Assembly: GCF_036785885.1 (NCBI RefSeq)
Contig: NC_092329.1
Span: forward strand, 8,556,001 to 8,620,000
Direction: 5' to 3'
Source of the DNA: Coffea arabica
Lineage: Eukaryota > Streptophyta > Magnoliopsida > Gentianales > Rubiaceae
DNA: 64,000 nt
Shown: piece after piece, positions 22,809-33,881 of the stretch
Position numbering within the stretch: position 1 is the first letter of the stretch
Layout of the letters: every line of letters begins with the position of its first letter
Position numbers and translations under genes: made by a program
Notes under the pieces: generated by a model
Told to the model about the DNA's origin: nothing
The model's input: only the letters and a program-made list of their open reading frames with translations
Database searches by the model: none

Positions 22809-23338
22809 TCTTTGGTTGATGGCAATTTTGAAGCTTTTGAATTGAAACCTTTCGCATTTGGTTGATGTATTTTGAAGGAAAAAATGGAGCTTTAGAAAGA
22901 AAAAGAAATAAAAAGGAAATTGGAGTGTGCCCAATGGATGAAAACCGGCCATAACAATAAATAAATTAGAGAAATACGCATCAAAATATAGAGCTGTTAC
23001 CTAGTTGGGCCGCTACTAGCATCTTCTCTATCATTTTCAATCAATAGAACCATCATATATTTTTAAGATTAAAAAATTAGCAGAGTATAGAGATTCTTCG
23101 TTAGTTTAAAAACGCAGGATCCAGATTTCCGTCAGCTCCAATGTAGTAAAGGTGAAAATTGGAGAAATTCATATCATATTTGGGCATAGGCATCCAACAA
23201 ATCGTTACTACTATGGTGTGGTCGCGATGGATTGGCTTTTCACATGGAGTCGGAATGAAAAGAAGGAGGAAGAGAGGAGTTTCTGAGGTTAAGCAATGCA
23301 TAATGAACAAAGAAGGTCTCAATTTTATTGTGGGGTGA
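22809..23338. other. Spacer with possible coding remnant
   Basis: On the minus strand near 23170-23105 a short block reads KYDMNFSNFHLYYIGADGN and then a stop. It could belong to the same unrecognised gene as the blocks at 17705-18110, but nothing links them except position. Confidence 0.2.
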
Positions 23339-23620
23339 GGTTGAAGATGATGGGAGAAGAGATGAAATGTGCTGAACAGTGAACACGAACTGAAAAGAAA
23401 GGAAAAGAAAAGGAGTTCTAGCTTAATTCTATTAAAGTTTGGGAGCTGAGGGATGGGTTGAAGAGGATAGGAAAGGAAATGAGATGTGCTGAATAGTGAA
23501 CATCAACTAAAAAGAGATAAAAAGAAGGGAAGTTCTAAATTCGATTAAGTTCAGGAGCTGAGGTTTGGAATTGAAGACAACAGCAAAGAACTGAAATTTT
23601 CAAGTGGAAAGAAAAGAAGA
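23339..23620. repeat. 117-bp imperfect tandem duplication
   Basis: The unit GGTTGAAGA...GATGTGCTGAA(C/T)AGTGAACA...GGAGCTGAGG begins at 23339 and again at 23456, with a third partial start near 23567. The copies differ at many positions, so the duplication is not recent. Confidence 0.75.
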
Positions 23621-24087
23621 GAAAATGAAAGGAATGAGGGAATGAGGAAATGTTGTGCTTATATTATTATATTTATCATGGTGTCTTTTTGTACAAACTA
23701 ATAATAATATGTTATGTTAAATAAATGTATCAAAGCCATTTGTGTGCTTGTGGTACGATGATGGTACTACAAATTCCCCTTATATTTCTTATGCTTAGAA
23801 CTACGTGTAATTTTAATTTTCATTTTCATTTTTGAGCATGCAAATTTTATCCTTAAACAATCTCAACTCTTGGCTATTTCAAAGAAGAGAAAACCACGAC
23901 CTTGGAATTCATTAGTAGTACTAAAATTTGAATGAACTACTAAAAAAATATTGTATTAATACTTTTTGTGGCAACATTTCCTCTGGATAAAAAGATATCC
24001 AATGCCACGCATTGGAAATAAATCAAACTTTATTTGCTCGTCGATTATTAATTAGAATTTCCTCAATCTCACCATAATTAATTCAAG
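23621..24087. other. AT-rich spacer before the LINE
   Basis: No feature recognised. This is the host side of the LINE insertion. Confidence 0.4.
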
Positions 24088-27000
24088 TTTTGGTCAATTG
24101 AGGTTTTTCTTGTCTAAAATGGCAACATTTCATTGACAAGCAAACAGATTACATGCACTGGAGCAACTGCTCCTCTACATTTGCTTGAGCACTCTCAAGC
24201 AACCAAACTGGAAAATTAACTTTCCAATCAGCAACTACTCTTAAGTTTAGAGCAAGTCTTGCTAAGCAATGACTAACAAAGTTGGTCTCCCTTTTAACAA
24301 AGGAGAAACAACATTCCTCAAAATTATATTTTAGCAGCTTTATATCCTGCAGAACTGTGGAGATAACCACATCCCCCAAATCCTTTTCTATCTTGTCTAT
24401 TATAGCCTTGCAGTCGGATTCTATGATGATTCTCTCCTATCCTTCCAATACAGCTTTAACCATTCCTGTTCTGATTGCCAGAGCTTCCTCAAGTTTTGGT
24501 TCAGTGCATTTGAAATAAGGACATGCCCATGTAGCAACCAGCTTTCCCTTCCAATCTCTTGCAATAATTCCTCCTGCTTTATTTGTCTGTTGGTTCAGTG
24601 CTGCATCTGTATTCAGCTTAATCCATCATTTGTCAGGAGCTTGCCATCTTCCTAGTCTCATATCCTTTTGTTGTGACTCCACCTCTTCCTCATTTTCTTT
24701 TTCTTGCATTTTCTGGAATTCTATCCAATCTGTCAGTGCTCTATTTACTACTGCCAGTGGTTCTCTCCCCTTCCCATTGAAGTTTATCTCATTCCTAGCC
24801 TTCCATATTTGCCATAACAAGTTGACTATGAATGTAATGTGCTCTTCCCCTTTCTCCCAGGCAGTTGCTTCCACCAACTCAGACCATCAAAGTCAAAATT
24901 TTCCTTTCAGGTTTTCCAATCCATCCCATTGTATTGGTGCTACCCTCCAAATTGCCTCTGTATGACTACATAGAAACAACATATGTTCTATTGATTCTGA
25001 GTATACACCATAGCATTTACATAATGGATTGCCTTTCCTGCTTCTAGCCTTGATTCCTTCATTGACTGGTAGGATATCCTTCATACATTTCCAGATAAAA
25101 TGTTTCAGCTTTTGCTTCATCTTTAGATTCCATAGTACTTTCCATCCTTTAGCATTAACCTCATTCCTACTTCCTAATTCCTCATTACTCCCCTTCTTAT
25201 TCCTCCATGCCATGCTTCCCTTTGTAGCTCTATATCCAGACTTAATTGTGTATTCCCCAGAAGCAGAATATGCCTCGAATAGCCTGTCCTTTGTCCTGAA
25301 GACTTAGAGGGATCTTCATAATTCTCTCCCAATCCTCCTTAGCGAATGCTTTTTGCAGTAGCTCCTCATTTCAACTGCCATGTTTTATCAGTTCACTAAC
25401 TTTACATAGTCCTAGTTCTGGGTCCCTCTGTGTGCTCACCTTCCCTCCTGCCGCTCCTGGAATCCATCTGTCTTCTCAAATATCTATTGTTTTTCCATCC
25501 CCCACCTTTTTTCTGACCCCTTTCTCCAATAAAGTCTTCGCACTCAATATGCTTCTCCAGTACCAAGAATAAATGCTCCTCCTTTTCATTTTCTAAACTA
25601 AAGTGCCCTTGAAATATCTGGCTTTAAGGATCTTACTCACCAATAAATTTGGCCTTGTGAGTATCCTCCATAGCTGCTTAGCCAGAAAAGCCTGGTTAAA
25701 GCTTTCTAAATCTCTAAAGCCTAGGCCCCCACTCTGTTTTACTTTAGACAGCTTCTCCCACCCTATCCAGTGCATCTTCTTTTTCTCTCCATTGCTTCCC
25801 CCCTAGAACTTAGCCATATCTCTTCCAATACCTTTACATACCTCCTTTGGGAGTTTGTAGCATGACATAACATATGCAGGGAGAGACATGACCACAGACT
25901 TCAGCAACACTTCTTTCCCCGCCATATTTAACATCTTTTCTCTCCATCCTAATATTCTACTATGCACCTTTTCCTTCACAAAATCACATACCTGTGTTTT
26001 TGACCTTCCAATCACCAATGGTAAACTCAGGTACTTGTTTTGTTTTACTGCCTTCATCCCTTCCAATTTCTCCAGCACTTTCAATTTCTCCACTTTTTGA
26101 ACATTCTTGCTGAAGAAGACTGAGGATTTCTCAGTGTTGATTAGCTATCTTGTAGCATCACCGTACTTCCTTATCACCTCCATCAGCTATCTTGCCTCCT
26201 TTTCCTTTGCCTTACAAAAGATTAGTGAGTCATCTACAAAAAAGAGATGAGACAATCTAGGACCACCATAAGATATTTAAAGGTCTGTCAATTTTTCTTG
26301 TCTTACTGCCTGATTAAGCAGTGTTGAGAAGCCTTCTGCACAAATTAGAAATATGAAGGGAGACAAAGGATCTCCCTGTCTTAGTCTCCTAGTTGGTCTG
26401 ATAAAGCTCTTCTTCTCCCCATTAATATTCATTAAATAGGAAACACTAGATACACATTCCATAATCCATCCCACCCACTGCTGACAAAACCTCATTTTCA
26501 ATATAAGCTTTTCTAGGAAGGTCCACTCTATCCTGTCATATGCTTTGGACATATCTAATTTGATAGCCACGTATCCCTCTTTACCAGATCTTTTGTTATT
26601 AAGGAAATGAATGCATTCATGAGCAATAAGAATATTATCCAAAATTTATTTGCCTGGAACAAAAGCAGAGTGATTGGGATTGATGCAACAATGAATAACT
26701 GTTTTTAACCTATTAACCAGGATTTTAGATATGACTTTGTATAGGACGTTACACAGACTTATAGGCCTGAATTGCATAACATTAACAGGGGAATAAACTT
26801 TGGGAATCAGGCAGATTAAAGTCTCATTGACAGCTCTTAATAGGTTGCCAGAGTGAAAAAAACTTTGAATAGCATTGATCAGATCCATTTTAATAACAGA
26901 CCAAAATTTTTGGAAAAAGATATGAGTTATACCATCTGGTCCAGGTGACTTGCTTGGATGCATAGAAAATATAGGTCTATGAACCTCCTGCTCAGTCACT

Positions 27001-28089
27001 GGTGAGGTAAGCTGCTTGTTCTTCACACTGGTTATGGACTGTGAGATCTCATTTAATATATCATCTATTCCCTGAGGTTCTTCAGAAATAAAAATGTCTT
27101 TGACGTATTGGATTATCGCAACTCCAGTTTCCTCCACATCTTTACACCAGTCCCCATCCCTCTTTTGTATGAGACCAATCCTATTGCTCTTTCTTCTCCC
27201 AACCACGCATGCATGAAAGTAGTTGGTATTCTTGTCTCCTTCCTCCAATCATTTCTGTCTTGCCTTTTGACTCAAATATATCTCCTCCTTCTTATAGGCT
27301 TCTACCAATTCCTTCTTCAAAGCTGCCAATTTAGCTCTATTCCTGCCCACATTGCTGTCCCTTATGTCCTTAATATCTTTTTTTATTTGAGTAATGATTC
27401 TTCCAAAATTACTCCATTTTTGCTTGTTCCATCTTAATAAGGTCACTCTGCATTGTTTGAATTTATTCTGTATCCTGAAGAATCTACACTCTTTGCAAGT
27501 TGTACTCCATGCAGATTTTACTAAATTCCCCACCTTCTTGTACTGGAGCTAGTTCTTGTCAAACACAAATCTCTTTTTTCATCTCTTCCTATCTGATTTT
27601 GTGTCCAAAAGTAGCATATAGTGGTCAGAGGCTTCTTTCTCCAAATGACTGCATCTAGCATACCTGTAACTATTGCACTAGCTCCTAGATCCTAGCACTC
27701 TGTCTAACATTTCTCTGATTTTTCCCCTGGATCCTACCTGTTACATCATGTCCAAGATTTCCCCTCATATCCTATATCCACTAGGTCATTGTTATTAATG
27801 AAGTCTCTGGAGTTTTTAAAACTGCTTTCTGCTCAATCCCTACCACCCCATTTCTCTCCCTTAGATACTATATGATTCATGTCCCCCATGATTACCCAAC
27901 GCTTCCCTCAAACCTGTTTTCTCCTAAACACCACATTCCATTGTTCTTTCCTAATATTAGCATCTGGACTGGCATAGATGCACACACACCACCACTCCAA
28001 CTTTGTATCCTTATCATCAATCAGCAATTCGATAGTAAAACTAGTGAACAAAACCTGCTTAACATTAATCTCATTCTTTCATATCACAG

Positions 28090-28439
28090 TGTCAGGAACA
28101 TCAAGGAGACTTTGTCATTTTATGCGAAGGTTTGTGCGTTTAAATTGAGTTGCAAAATTAGAGCTGCGGCTGAAACGGTGCCGTTAGAATAAAGGATAGT
28201 TAGTTAGGATTAGTTGGTCAGTTAGCTCAGGCTTCCATTGTTGCTACTGCTAATTCCATTATAAATAGCAAGTGTAAACAGAAAGGAGATATGAAACGTA
28301 ATACAGATCTTAAACTTTCTCTTTCTAGCTTAACTAATTCTCCCATTATCTCATTTCTCCCAAACTGCCTTCACCGATCTCTCTCCCTCTTCTCTATCTC
28401 TCTCTGCATCTCACGAAACTTCAACCCAGGGGCCTGACA
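28090..28439 (+). repeat. 5' LTR of the Gypsy element
   Basis: Starts TGTCAGGAACATC and ends GGGGCCTGACA, an inverted TGTCAGG/CCTGACA terminus. It contains a TATAAATA box and a CT-rich downstream part. As the 5' LTR it would carry the promoter for the genomic RNA. Confidence 0.97.
28260..28267 (+). promoter_or_regulatory. LTR TATA box
   Basis: TATAAATA within the 5' LTR, about 170 bp from its start, with the same box at 33262-33269 in the 3' LTR. Placement fits a U3 promoter with transcription starting some 25-35 bases downstream. Confidence 0.7.
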
Positions 28440-28441
28440 TC

Positions 28442-28453
28442 TGGTATCAGAGC
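28442..28453 (+). other. Primer-binding site (initiator tRNA-Met)
   Basis: TGGTATCAGAGC begins two bases after the 5' LTR. This is the complement of the 3' end of plant initiator methionine tRNA, the usual minus-strand primer of plant retrotransposons. Confidence 0.95.
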
Positions 28454-28483
28454 AGCCGATCCTTGGCTGCGAAGACACTGGAC

Positions 28484-31400
28484 ATGGCGGAGAGCACCAA
28501 ATACCGCACGCTGGAAGAGCAGATCAAGAAGCAGGAGGTTCGCCTGCAAGAGCTGGTGGAAACGATGGCCGGCGTACAGGCCGCTGGCCAGCTGCAGTTT
28601 CAGAAGGAACTCGAGCAGAGGAGCTCGCGGCTGGAAGCGCTAATAGGAACCTTGAATCAGAGGTTTGATTCCATTGAACTGAAGTTCAACAGCCTGCTGA
28701 ATGTGATGATGAAGGAGAAAGGCTGCGCAGAGCAGGACTCGAGGACATCCGAACCGCTGCTACCGACTCCACCTCCGCACATGAAGCTAGGAAACCAGAA
28801 TGGTACTCCTTGTGCGCCACCAGAGAATCGAAGTAAGCAATTCCATCCAATCTTGCCGAAACTTGAAATGCCTATGTTTGTCGCTGGTAACCCTAGGGAA
28901 TGGCTTAGGAAATGTCAGAAATATTTCTTGAATTACCAGATTCCTGATAACCAAAAAGTAGAAATGGTAGAAATGTTTCTTGAGGGGAAGGCCGACAATT
29001 GGTTTCAAGGAGTGAAACTGGAACGACCTCACCTCTCCTGGACAGAGTTTAGTGACTTAATGTGCGAAAGATTTTCTGGTAAAGGCTCCCGTGATGTGGT
29101 AGAGGAATTTAATAAACTTCAACAGAAGGGAACGATAGAGGAATATGAGGAAAAATTCGAGGAGCTTAAAACTCTCATGCTCCTCAGAAATCCTAAATTA
29201 GATGAGCTCTACTTTGTCTCCAGTTTTGTCAGTGGCTTGAAAGAGGAAATTAGACCAATGGTGAAAATGTTTAAGCCACAATCACTGGCGAAGGCCTTCG
29301 AAGTAGCGGAATTACAGGAGTGTTCCTTAGAAGTGCAAGCCAGACATTCGCGAAGTGCTAGTAAAACTGTGTTGGACTCCAGATTCGGATTGTTCAAAAA
29401 TCCACCTAATAATCCGAAGTCCCCTAGTTCCTACCGTATTCCAGCAATCACACCAAACACCAACAAGTCAGAAAATGTGGCTAGAGAATTCAATAAGATC
29501 TCTGCTGAGGAGATACAGTATAGGCGCAAACATGATCTGTGTTACAGGTGTGGTGAGATGTTTGGGGCGGGGCATCGCTGTAAGCCAGGAAGCTTGAACT
29601 GTGTGGATTTGGAAGAAGGGGATGAAACGGATTTTGAGGACGCCGAAGGGGAACAAGACGCTAGCACTGGACGAGTTGGGGAATTAGCTGAGGTTTCTTT
29701 GAACGCCTTGAATGGAGCCATGAACAGGAAGTCTATTATACTACTGGGTAACATGGGAGGGCTACCAGTAAAAATCTTGGTGGATACGGGAGCTTCGAAC
29801 AGCTTCATCCACTTCGACCTTGCTAAGTCTTTATACTTACCCCATCAGGAGGTGACCCCTTTTACAGTCACCTTGGCGGATGGTACGGACATTACTAGTG
29901 GGGCAATTTGTCCAAGAGTCAAGTGGCTAATACAGGATTATCAGTTCCAGTTTGATTTGAAGGTGATGGATTTAGGGAATTGGGACATTATTTTAGGGGT
30001 AGATTGGATGTACCAATTCAGTCCCATTACGTTTGATTTTCATAGTCTCAGTATTGCTCTCAGCAGTAGTGGAAGTTTGTTGCACTTACAAGGGCTTATC
30101 AACCAACCTGTGATGAAGCTGGTGAGAGGTAAGGACCTCAGGTCTTTTATACAAGAGAAGCATAGGCACTGTGCAGCCTTGCAAGCTGAATCACAGGAGC
30201 ACCAGCAAAGAGATATTCCTGAGCAGGTGGAAGCGGTCCTGCAACAGTACTCACAAGTATTCGCCACCCCGACAGGTCTGCCCCCGAAGAGAGAGCCGGA
30301 TCACCAAATCACTCTCAAACCTGGAGCGGAACCATTCAAACTAAAACCTTACCGGTATCCTCACGCACACAAAACTGAAATTGAGAAGCAAGTGGCTGAG
30401 ATGCTTTCTAGTGGTATTGTTATTCACAGTAGTAGTCCTTTCGCATCTCCTATTTTGCTGGTCAAGAAAAAAGATAACTCATGGAGATTATGTGTGGACT
30501 ATCGAAAGCTAAATGAGCTGACAGTTAAAGATAGATTTCCCATACCAAATATAGATGAACTTTTGAATGAGTTGCATGGGATGAAGTACATGTCTAAGCT
30601 GGACCTTAGAGCGGGTTACCACCAGCTGAGAGTTAAAGCAATGGATACACGCAAAACTGCCTTCCAAACGCATCATGGTCACTTCGAATTCTTGGTCATG
30701 CCGTTTGGATTGACGAACGCGCCAGCTACCTTCCAAGCCTTGATGAATCGGATTTTCCAGCCATATATGAGGAAGTTTGTGTTAGTATTTTTTGACGATA
30801 TCTTAATCTACAGTCCCACCTTCGAGTCGCACCTGCAACATCTCCAAATTGTCCTTGGGGTCTTGGCGAACAATCAACTATTCTGTAAAAGATCTAAATG
30901 CTCCTTTGCCCAGACTTCCGTGGAGTATTTGGGACATGTAATATCTGAAAATGGCGTAAGCATGGACAAGTCTAAGATAGAGTGCATACTCTCCTGGCCA
31001 GCGCCCGAAACAGTAAAAGAATTAAGAGGATTCCTGGGTTTAACAGGGTATTACCGAAGATTCGTTAAAGGATATGGGGTAATCAGTAAGCCATTGACTC
31101 AATTGTTGAAAAAGGACGGATTCACATGGAATTCTGAAGCTCAGATGGCCTTTGAGGATTTGAAGAAAGCCATGACGACTGCCCCCGTACTGAGCATGCC
31201 CAACTTTGAGCTTCCCTTCGTCATCGAGACGGATGCCTGTGAAGTGGGCATTGGGGCAGTCCTGATGCAACAAGGGCATCCCATAGCATTCCTTAGCAAA
31301 GCTCTAGCAAACCAGAATCTAGGTATGTCGGTATACGAGAAGGAGCTCTTTGCATTGGTGCTGGCGGTCACCAAATGGAAACATTATCTAGTCGGTCATC

Positions 31401-31642
31401 GCTTCATTATCCGAACGGATCATCAGGCCCTCAAATACTTGTTAGAACAGCGACTCACACATCCGTTGCAACACAAATGGCTGACCAAGTTGTTAGGCCT
31501 GGACTACGAGATCCATTATAAGAAAGGCATCGACAATGGAGTGGCGGACGCATTATCAAGGCGACGGATAGTCGATCACAGTAAGGGGTGTTCAACCGAG
31601 TCTGGAATTTTGAATGCTATTTCGTCAGTGCAGCCAGCTTGA
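28484..31642 (+). CDS. Gypsy gag-pol polyprotein: gag, protease, RT, RNase H
   Basis: The first ATG (28484) opens 1,052 codons. An N-terminal coiled-coil-like part is followed by the retrotransposon gag domain (about 28850-29330: MFVAGNPREWLRKCQKYFLN, FLEGKADNWFQG), a zinc knuckle CYRCGEMFGAGHRC (about 29539), and protease with DTGAS (about 29783). RT follows with LCVDYRKLNELTVKDRFPIP, LDLRAGYHQL and catalytic FFDDILIY (about 30789-30812), then RNase H with ETDACEVGIGAVL and RTDHQALKYLLEQ. A stop at 31640-31642 falls between RNase H and integrase, where the downstream part continues in another frame. Gag and pol share one frame, as in many plant Gypsy elements. The enzymes copy element RNA in cytoplasmic particles. 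Confidence 0.95.
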   Translation: MAESTKYRTLEEQIKKQEVRLQELVETMAGVQAAGQLQFQKELEQRSSRLEALIGTLNQRFDSIELKFNSLLNVMMKEKGCAEQDSRTSEPLLPTPPPHMKLGNQNGTPCAPPENRSKQFHPILPKLEMPMFVAGNPREWLRKCQKYFLNYQIPDNQKVEMVEMFLEGKADNWFQGVKLERPHLSWTEFSDLMCERFSGKGSRDVVEEFNKLQQKGTIEEYEEKFEELKTLMLLRNPKLDELYFVSSFVSGLKEEIRPMVKMFKPQSLAKAFEVAELQECSLEVQARHSRSASKTVLDSRFGLFKNPPNNPKSPSSYRIPAITPNTNKSENVAREFNKISAEEIQYRRKHDLCYRCGEMFGAGHRCKPGSLNCVDLEEGDETDFEDAEGEQDASTGRVGELAEVSLNALNGAMNRKSIILLGNMGGLPVKILVDTGASNSFIHFDLAKSLYLPHQEVTPFTVTLADGTDITSGAICPRVKWLIQDYQFQFDLKVMDLGNWDIILGVDWMYQFSPITFDFHSLSIALSSSGSLLHLQGLINQPVMKLVRGKDLRSFIQEKHRHCAALQAESQEHQQRDIPEQVEAVLQQYSQVFATPTGLPPKREPDHQITLKPGAEPFKLKPYRYPHAHKTEIEKQVAEMLSSGIVIHSSSPFASPILLVKKKDNSWRLCVDYRKLNELTVKDRFPIPNIDELLNELHGMKYMSKLDLRAGYHQLRVKAMDTRKTAFQTHHGHFEFLVMPFGLTNAPATFQALMNRIFQPYMRKFVLVFFDDILIYSPTFESHLQHLQIVLGVLANNQLFCKRSKCSFAQTSVEYLGHVISENGVSMDKSKIECILSWPAPETVKELRGFLGLTGYYRRFVKGYGVISKPLTQLLKKDGFTWNSEAQMAFEDLKKAMTTAPVLSMPNFELPFVIETDACEVGIGAVLMQQGHPIAFLSKALANQNLGMSVYEKELFALVLAVTKWKHYLVGHRFIIRTDHQALKYLLEQRLTHPLQHKWLTKLLGLDYEIHYKKGIDNGVADALSRRRIVDHSKGCSTESGILNAISSVQPA

Positions 31643-33063
31643 TACAAGAATTATTAGATAGCTACGCAGGTGATGCTATGGTCCAGGACCTCATTCCCCA
31701 ACTACTGCTGGATCCCTCTTCAAACTCAGATTATCAATTCGACAAAGGTCTGCTGAAGTTCAAAGGCAAGTTGTACGTAGGGACTGCTAAAGGGATCAAA
31801 GATAACCTTATCAAGGAGTTGCATGATTCTGCAGTTGGGGGACATTCCGGTCAGAGAGGGTGTCTACAAAGGGTGCAAGCACTATTTCACTGGCCCGGAA
31901 TCAAGCGAGACGTCGTACAGTTTGTGAAATCTTGTGACGTATGCCAACGGAGTAAGCACGAAAATGTCCCTTACCCTGGGCTGCTACAGCCACTTCCAGT
32001 TTCTCAGCATGCATGGTCCCAAATAACCATGGATTTTGTCGAACAGTTGCCCGTGTCGCAGGGATTTGATACCATATTCGTGGTGGTGGATCGCTTCACT
32101 AAGTTCAGCCATTTTATGCGACTTTCTCACCCTTATACAGCTCAACAGGTAGCCATGGTCTTCCTTGATAATGTGTATAAGCTTCATGGGTTGCCGGAGG
32201 TCACCGTATCCGACCGGGACAGGGTGTTTCTAAGTGGATTCTGGCAGGAAATGTTCAAATTATTGGGAACTAAACTCCATTACAGCTCGGCCTATCATCC
32301 GCAGTCCGACGGGCAAAGCGAGAGAGTTAACCAATGCCTGGAAACGTACCTAAGATGTATGTGTAGTGAGCATCCAACGCGGTGGAGTGTATGGCTATCT
32401 ACAGCAGAGTATTGGTACAATACCAACTTCCATACCAGTTTACATCTTTCTCCCTTTGAGGCATTATATGGGTACAAGCCGACGCTAATTCCTTTGGGAC
32501 CCTTCCATGACGTTGTCATTCCAGCTGCTGCTGACTTGGTACAGGAACGGCTACAAATCACGTCCCAAATCAAGGAAAATTTAGCAAAGACTCAAAATCG
32601 TATGAAGCACTACGCCGATCAACACCGGACGGAGAGGACTTTGCAGGTAGGAGATTGGGTTTACCTCAAGCTGCAACCTTATAGGCAGCAATCAGTAGCT
32701 ATTAGAAGGAGTTTGAAGCTGTCGGCTAAGTATTATGGCCCTTTCCAAATTGTTGAAAGGGTGGGGGCTGTAGCCTATAAGCTTCGTTTACCACCAGGCG
32801 CTAGAGTTCATCCGGTGTTCCACGTTTCTCTACTTAAGAAAAAGATTGGGGACAGTCAGCCCATTGAGGCCGTCTTGCCAGAGCTGGATTCCTCAGACCA
32901 GTGTTTGTTGCAGCCGGAGCAAGTGCTTAGACGCAGAGTCACCATGCGGAACTCTCAACCAGTAATACAATATCTTGTCAAGTGGAATCAGCTGCCGGAC
33001 TCAGAGGCGTCTTGGGAGGATAAGAGTTTCATCGCCAGGATGTTCCCAGACTTTAAAGCTTGA
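31643..33063 (+). CDS. Gypsy integrase and chromodomain (frame-shifted from gag-pol)
   Basis: The open frame overlaps the end of gag-pol from 31588 and continues to TGA at 33061-33063; true homology begins near 31640 with LIQELLDSY. It holds the HHCC zinc domain (VGGHSGQRGCLQRV, SCDVCQRSK), the integrase core with D, D and E in MDFVEQLP, VSDRDRVFLSGFW and AYHPQSDGQSERVN, and a C-terminal chromodomain (QYLVKWNQLPDSEASWED). Integrase inserts the DNA copy, and the chromodomain directs elements of this clade to particular chromatin. It has no proper start of its own, so it depends on the upstream frame. The frame change looks like a one-base lesion. Confidence 0.93.
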
Positions 33064-33080
33064 GGACAAGCTTTCTTTAT

Positions 33081-33091
33081 GGGGGAGGGAT
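33081..33091 (+). other. Polypurine tract of the Gypsy element
   Basis: GGGGGAGGGA directly before the 3' LTR. It serves as the plus-strand primer for reverse transcription. Confidence 0.9.
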
Positions 33092-33441
33092 TGTCAGGAA
33101 CATCAAGGAGACTTTGTCGTTTTATGCGAAGGTTTGTGCGTTTAAATTGAGTTGCAAAATTAGAGCTGCGGCTGAAACGGTGCCGTTAGAATAAAGGATA
33201 GTTAGTTAGGATTAGTTGGTCAGTTAGCTCAGGCTTCCATTGTTGCTACTGCTAATTCCATTATAAATAGCAAGTGTAAACAGAAAGGAGATATGAAACG
33301 TAATACAGATCTTAAACTTTCTCTTTCTAGCTTAACTAATTCTCCCATTATCTCATTTCTCCCAAACTGCCTTCACCGATCTCTCTCCCTCTTCTCTATC
33401 TCTCTCTGCATCTCACGAAACTTCAACCCAGGGGCCTGACA
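33092..33441 (+). repeat. 3' LTR of the Gypsy element
   Basis: 350 bp, aligned to the 5' LTR with a constant offset of 5,002 bases. I see one substitution (A at 28117, G at 33119). Confidence 0.97.
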
Positions 33442-33647
33442 CACAGCCAAACCCCCAGCCAGACCAACAGGGTCTACAACAAAGAGATTATAAAACCTTA
33501 TTTTTTGCTTAACACTATTCAGAACACTATTTTTGTTTTTTATTTCAGAAAAAAAAATTAAAGAAGGGGAGTGGAGTACCACAGCCTCCTTGAATTGGGG
33601 AACTTTCAAAAGGCTCCCAATACCTCGACAGTTTCACACCAGAGCTC

Positions 33648-33651
33648 TCAT
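33648..33651 (-). promoter_or_regulatory. ATGA overlap of LINE ORF1 stop and ORF2 start
   Basis: On the minus strand ORF1 ends in TGA at 33650-33648 and the ORF2 ATG is 33651-33649. The four-base overlap suggests that ORF2 was translated by termination-reinitiation, as inferred for some non-LTR elements. The element is no longer functional. Confidence 0.6.
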
Positions 33652-33881
33652 AGGAACTTGAGAGTCCCATTAAGGGAGGGCTCCACCACCTCAGACACAT
33701 CCATATAACACTTCTCTTGATCAGTTTTCTTGTTCTTTTTTCGACCATTACTAGTCTCAGTACCACTGTTCATCCCTACTTCAACACTAGGAATCTTCCT
33801 CTTTCCTGATTCAGTCTCACTACTTCTGTTTGATATGTCACTAAGAGGTTTCCTTCTCCCTACTTCCTGCGCTAACCTCTT

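Larger units (their letters stand above)
28090..33441 (+). mobile_element. Young full-length Ty3/Gypsy chromovirus (Reina-like)
   Basis: Two 350-bp LTRs (28090-28439 and 33092-33441), a primer-binding site, gag-pol and a polypurine tract lie between identical 5-bp flanks cacag (28085-28089, 33442-33446). Domain order gag, protease, RT, RNase H, integrase, chromodomain is the Ty3/Gypsy order. The C-terminal chromodomain, short LTRs and 5.35-kb length suggest the Reina branch of chromoviruses. By eye the two LTRs differ at one site only (28117 A, 33119 G), so insertion was recent. It lies in the LINE ORF2 in the opposite orientation. One frame change near 31640 is the only visible lesion. Confidence 0.97.
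24146..33651 (-). pseudogene. LINE ORF2 (endonuclease-RT-RNase H), broken
   Basis: ORF2 begins at ATG 33651-33649 reading MRALV, then TGA at the conserved Trp of the WNCRG motif, NCRGIG, and SLIFFSEIKNK with VDPVGLAGGLA, the EEP endonuclease. The Gypsy element interrupts it. After the gap come LVDIGYEGKSW (about 27760), then RT blocks: KSPGPDGITHIFFQKFW (about 26950), FRPISLCNVLYKVISKILVN, YVAIKLDMSKAYDRIEW, LRQGDPLSPFIFLICAEGF and the catalytic FVDDSLIF (about 26235). A zinc-binding RT domain (HFIWKCMKDILP, about 25100) and an RNase H-like end (FVKRETNFVSHCLARLALN, about 24270) follow. Without the insert it is about 1,380 codons, the usual length. Several stops and frame shifts make it inactive. 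Confidence 0.9.

Noticed and set aside
31600-31660. Programmed -1 frameshift site in the Gypsy element
   Set aside because: No slippery heptamer or obvious downstream structure seen; a single-base lesion is simpler.
28787-32573. Minus-strand ORFs opposite the Gypsy polyprotein
   Set aside because: Shadow frames of the gag-pol coding region with no domain of their own.
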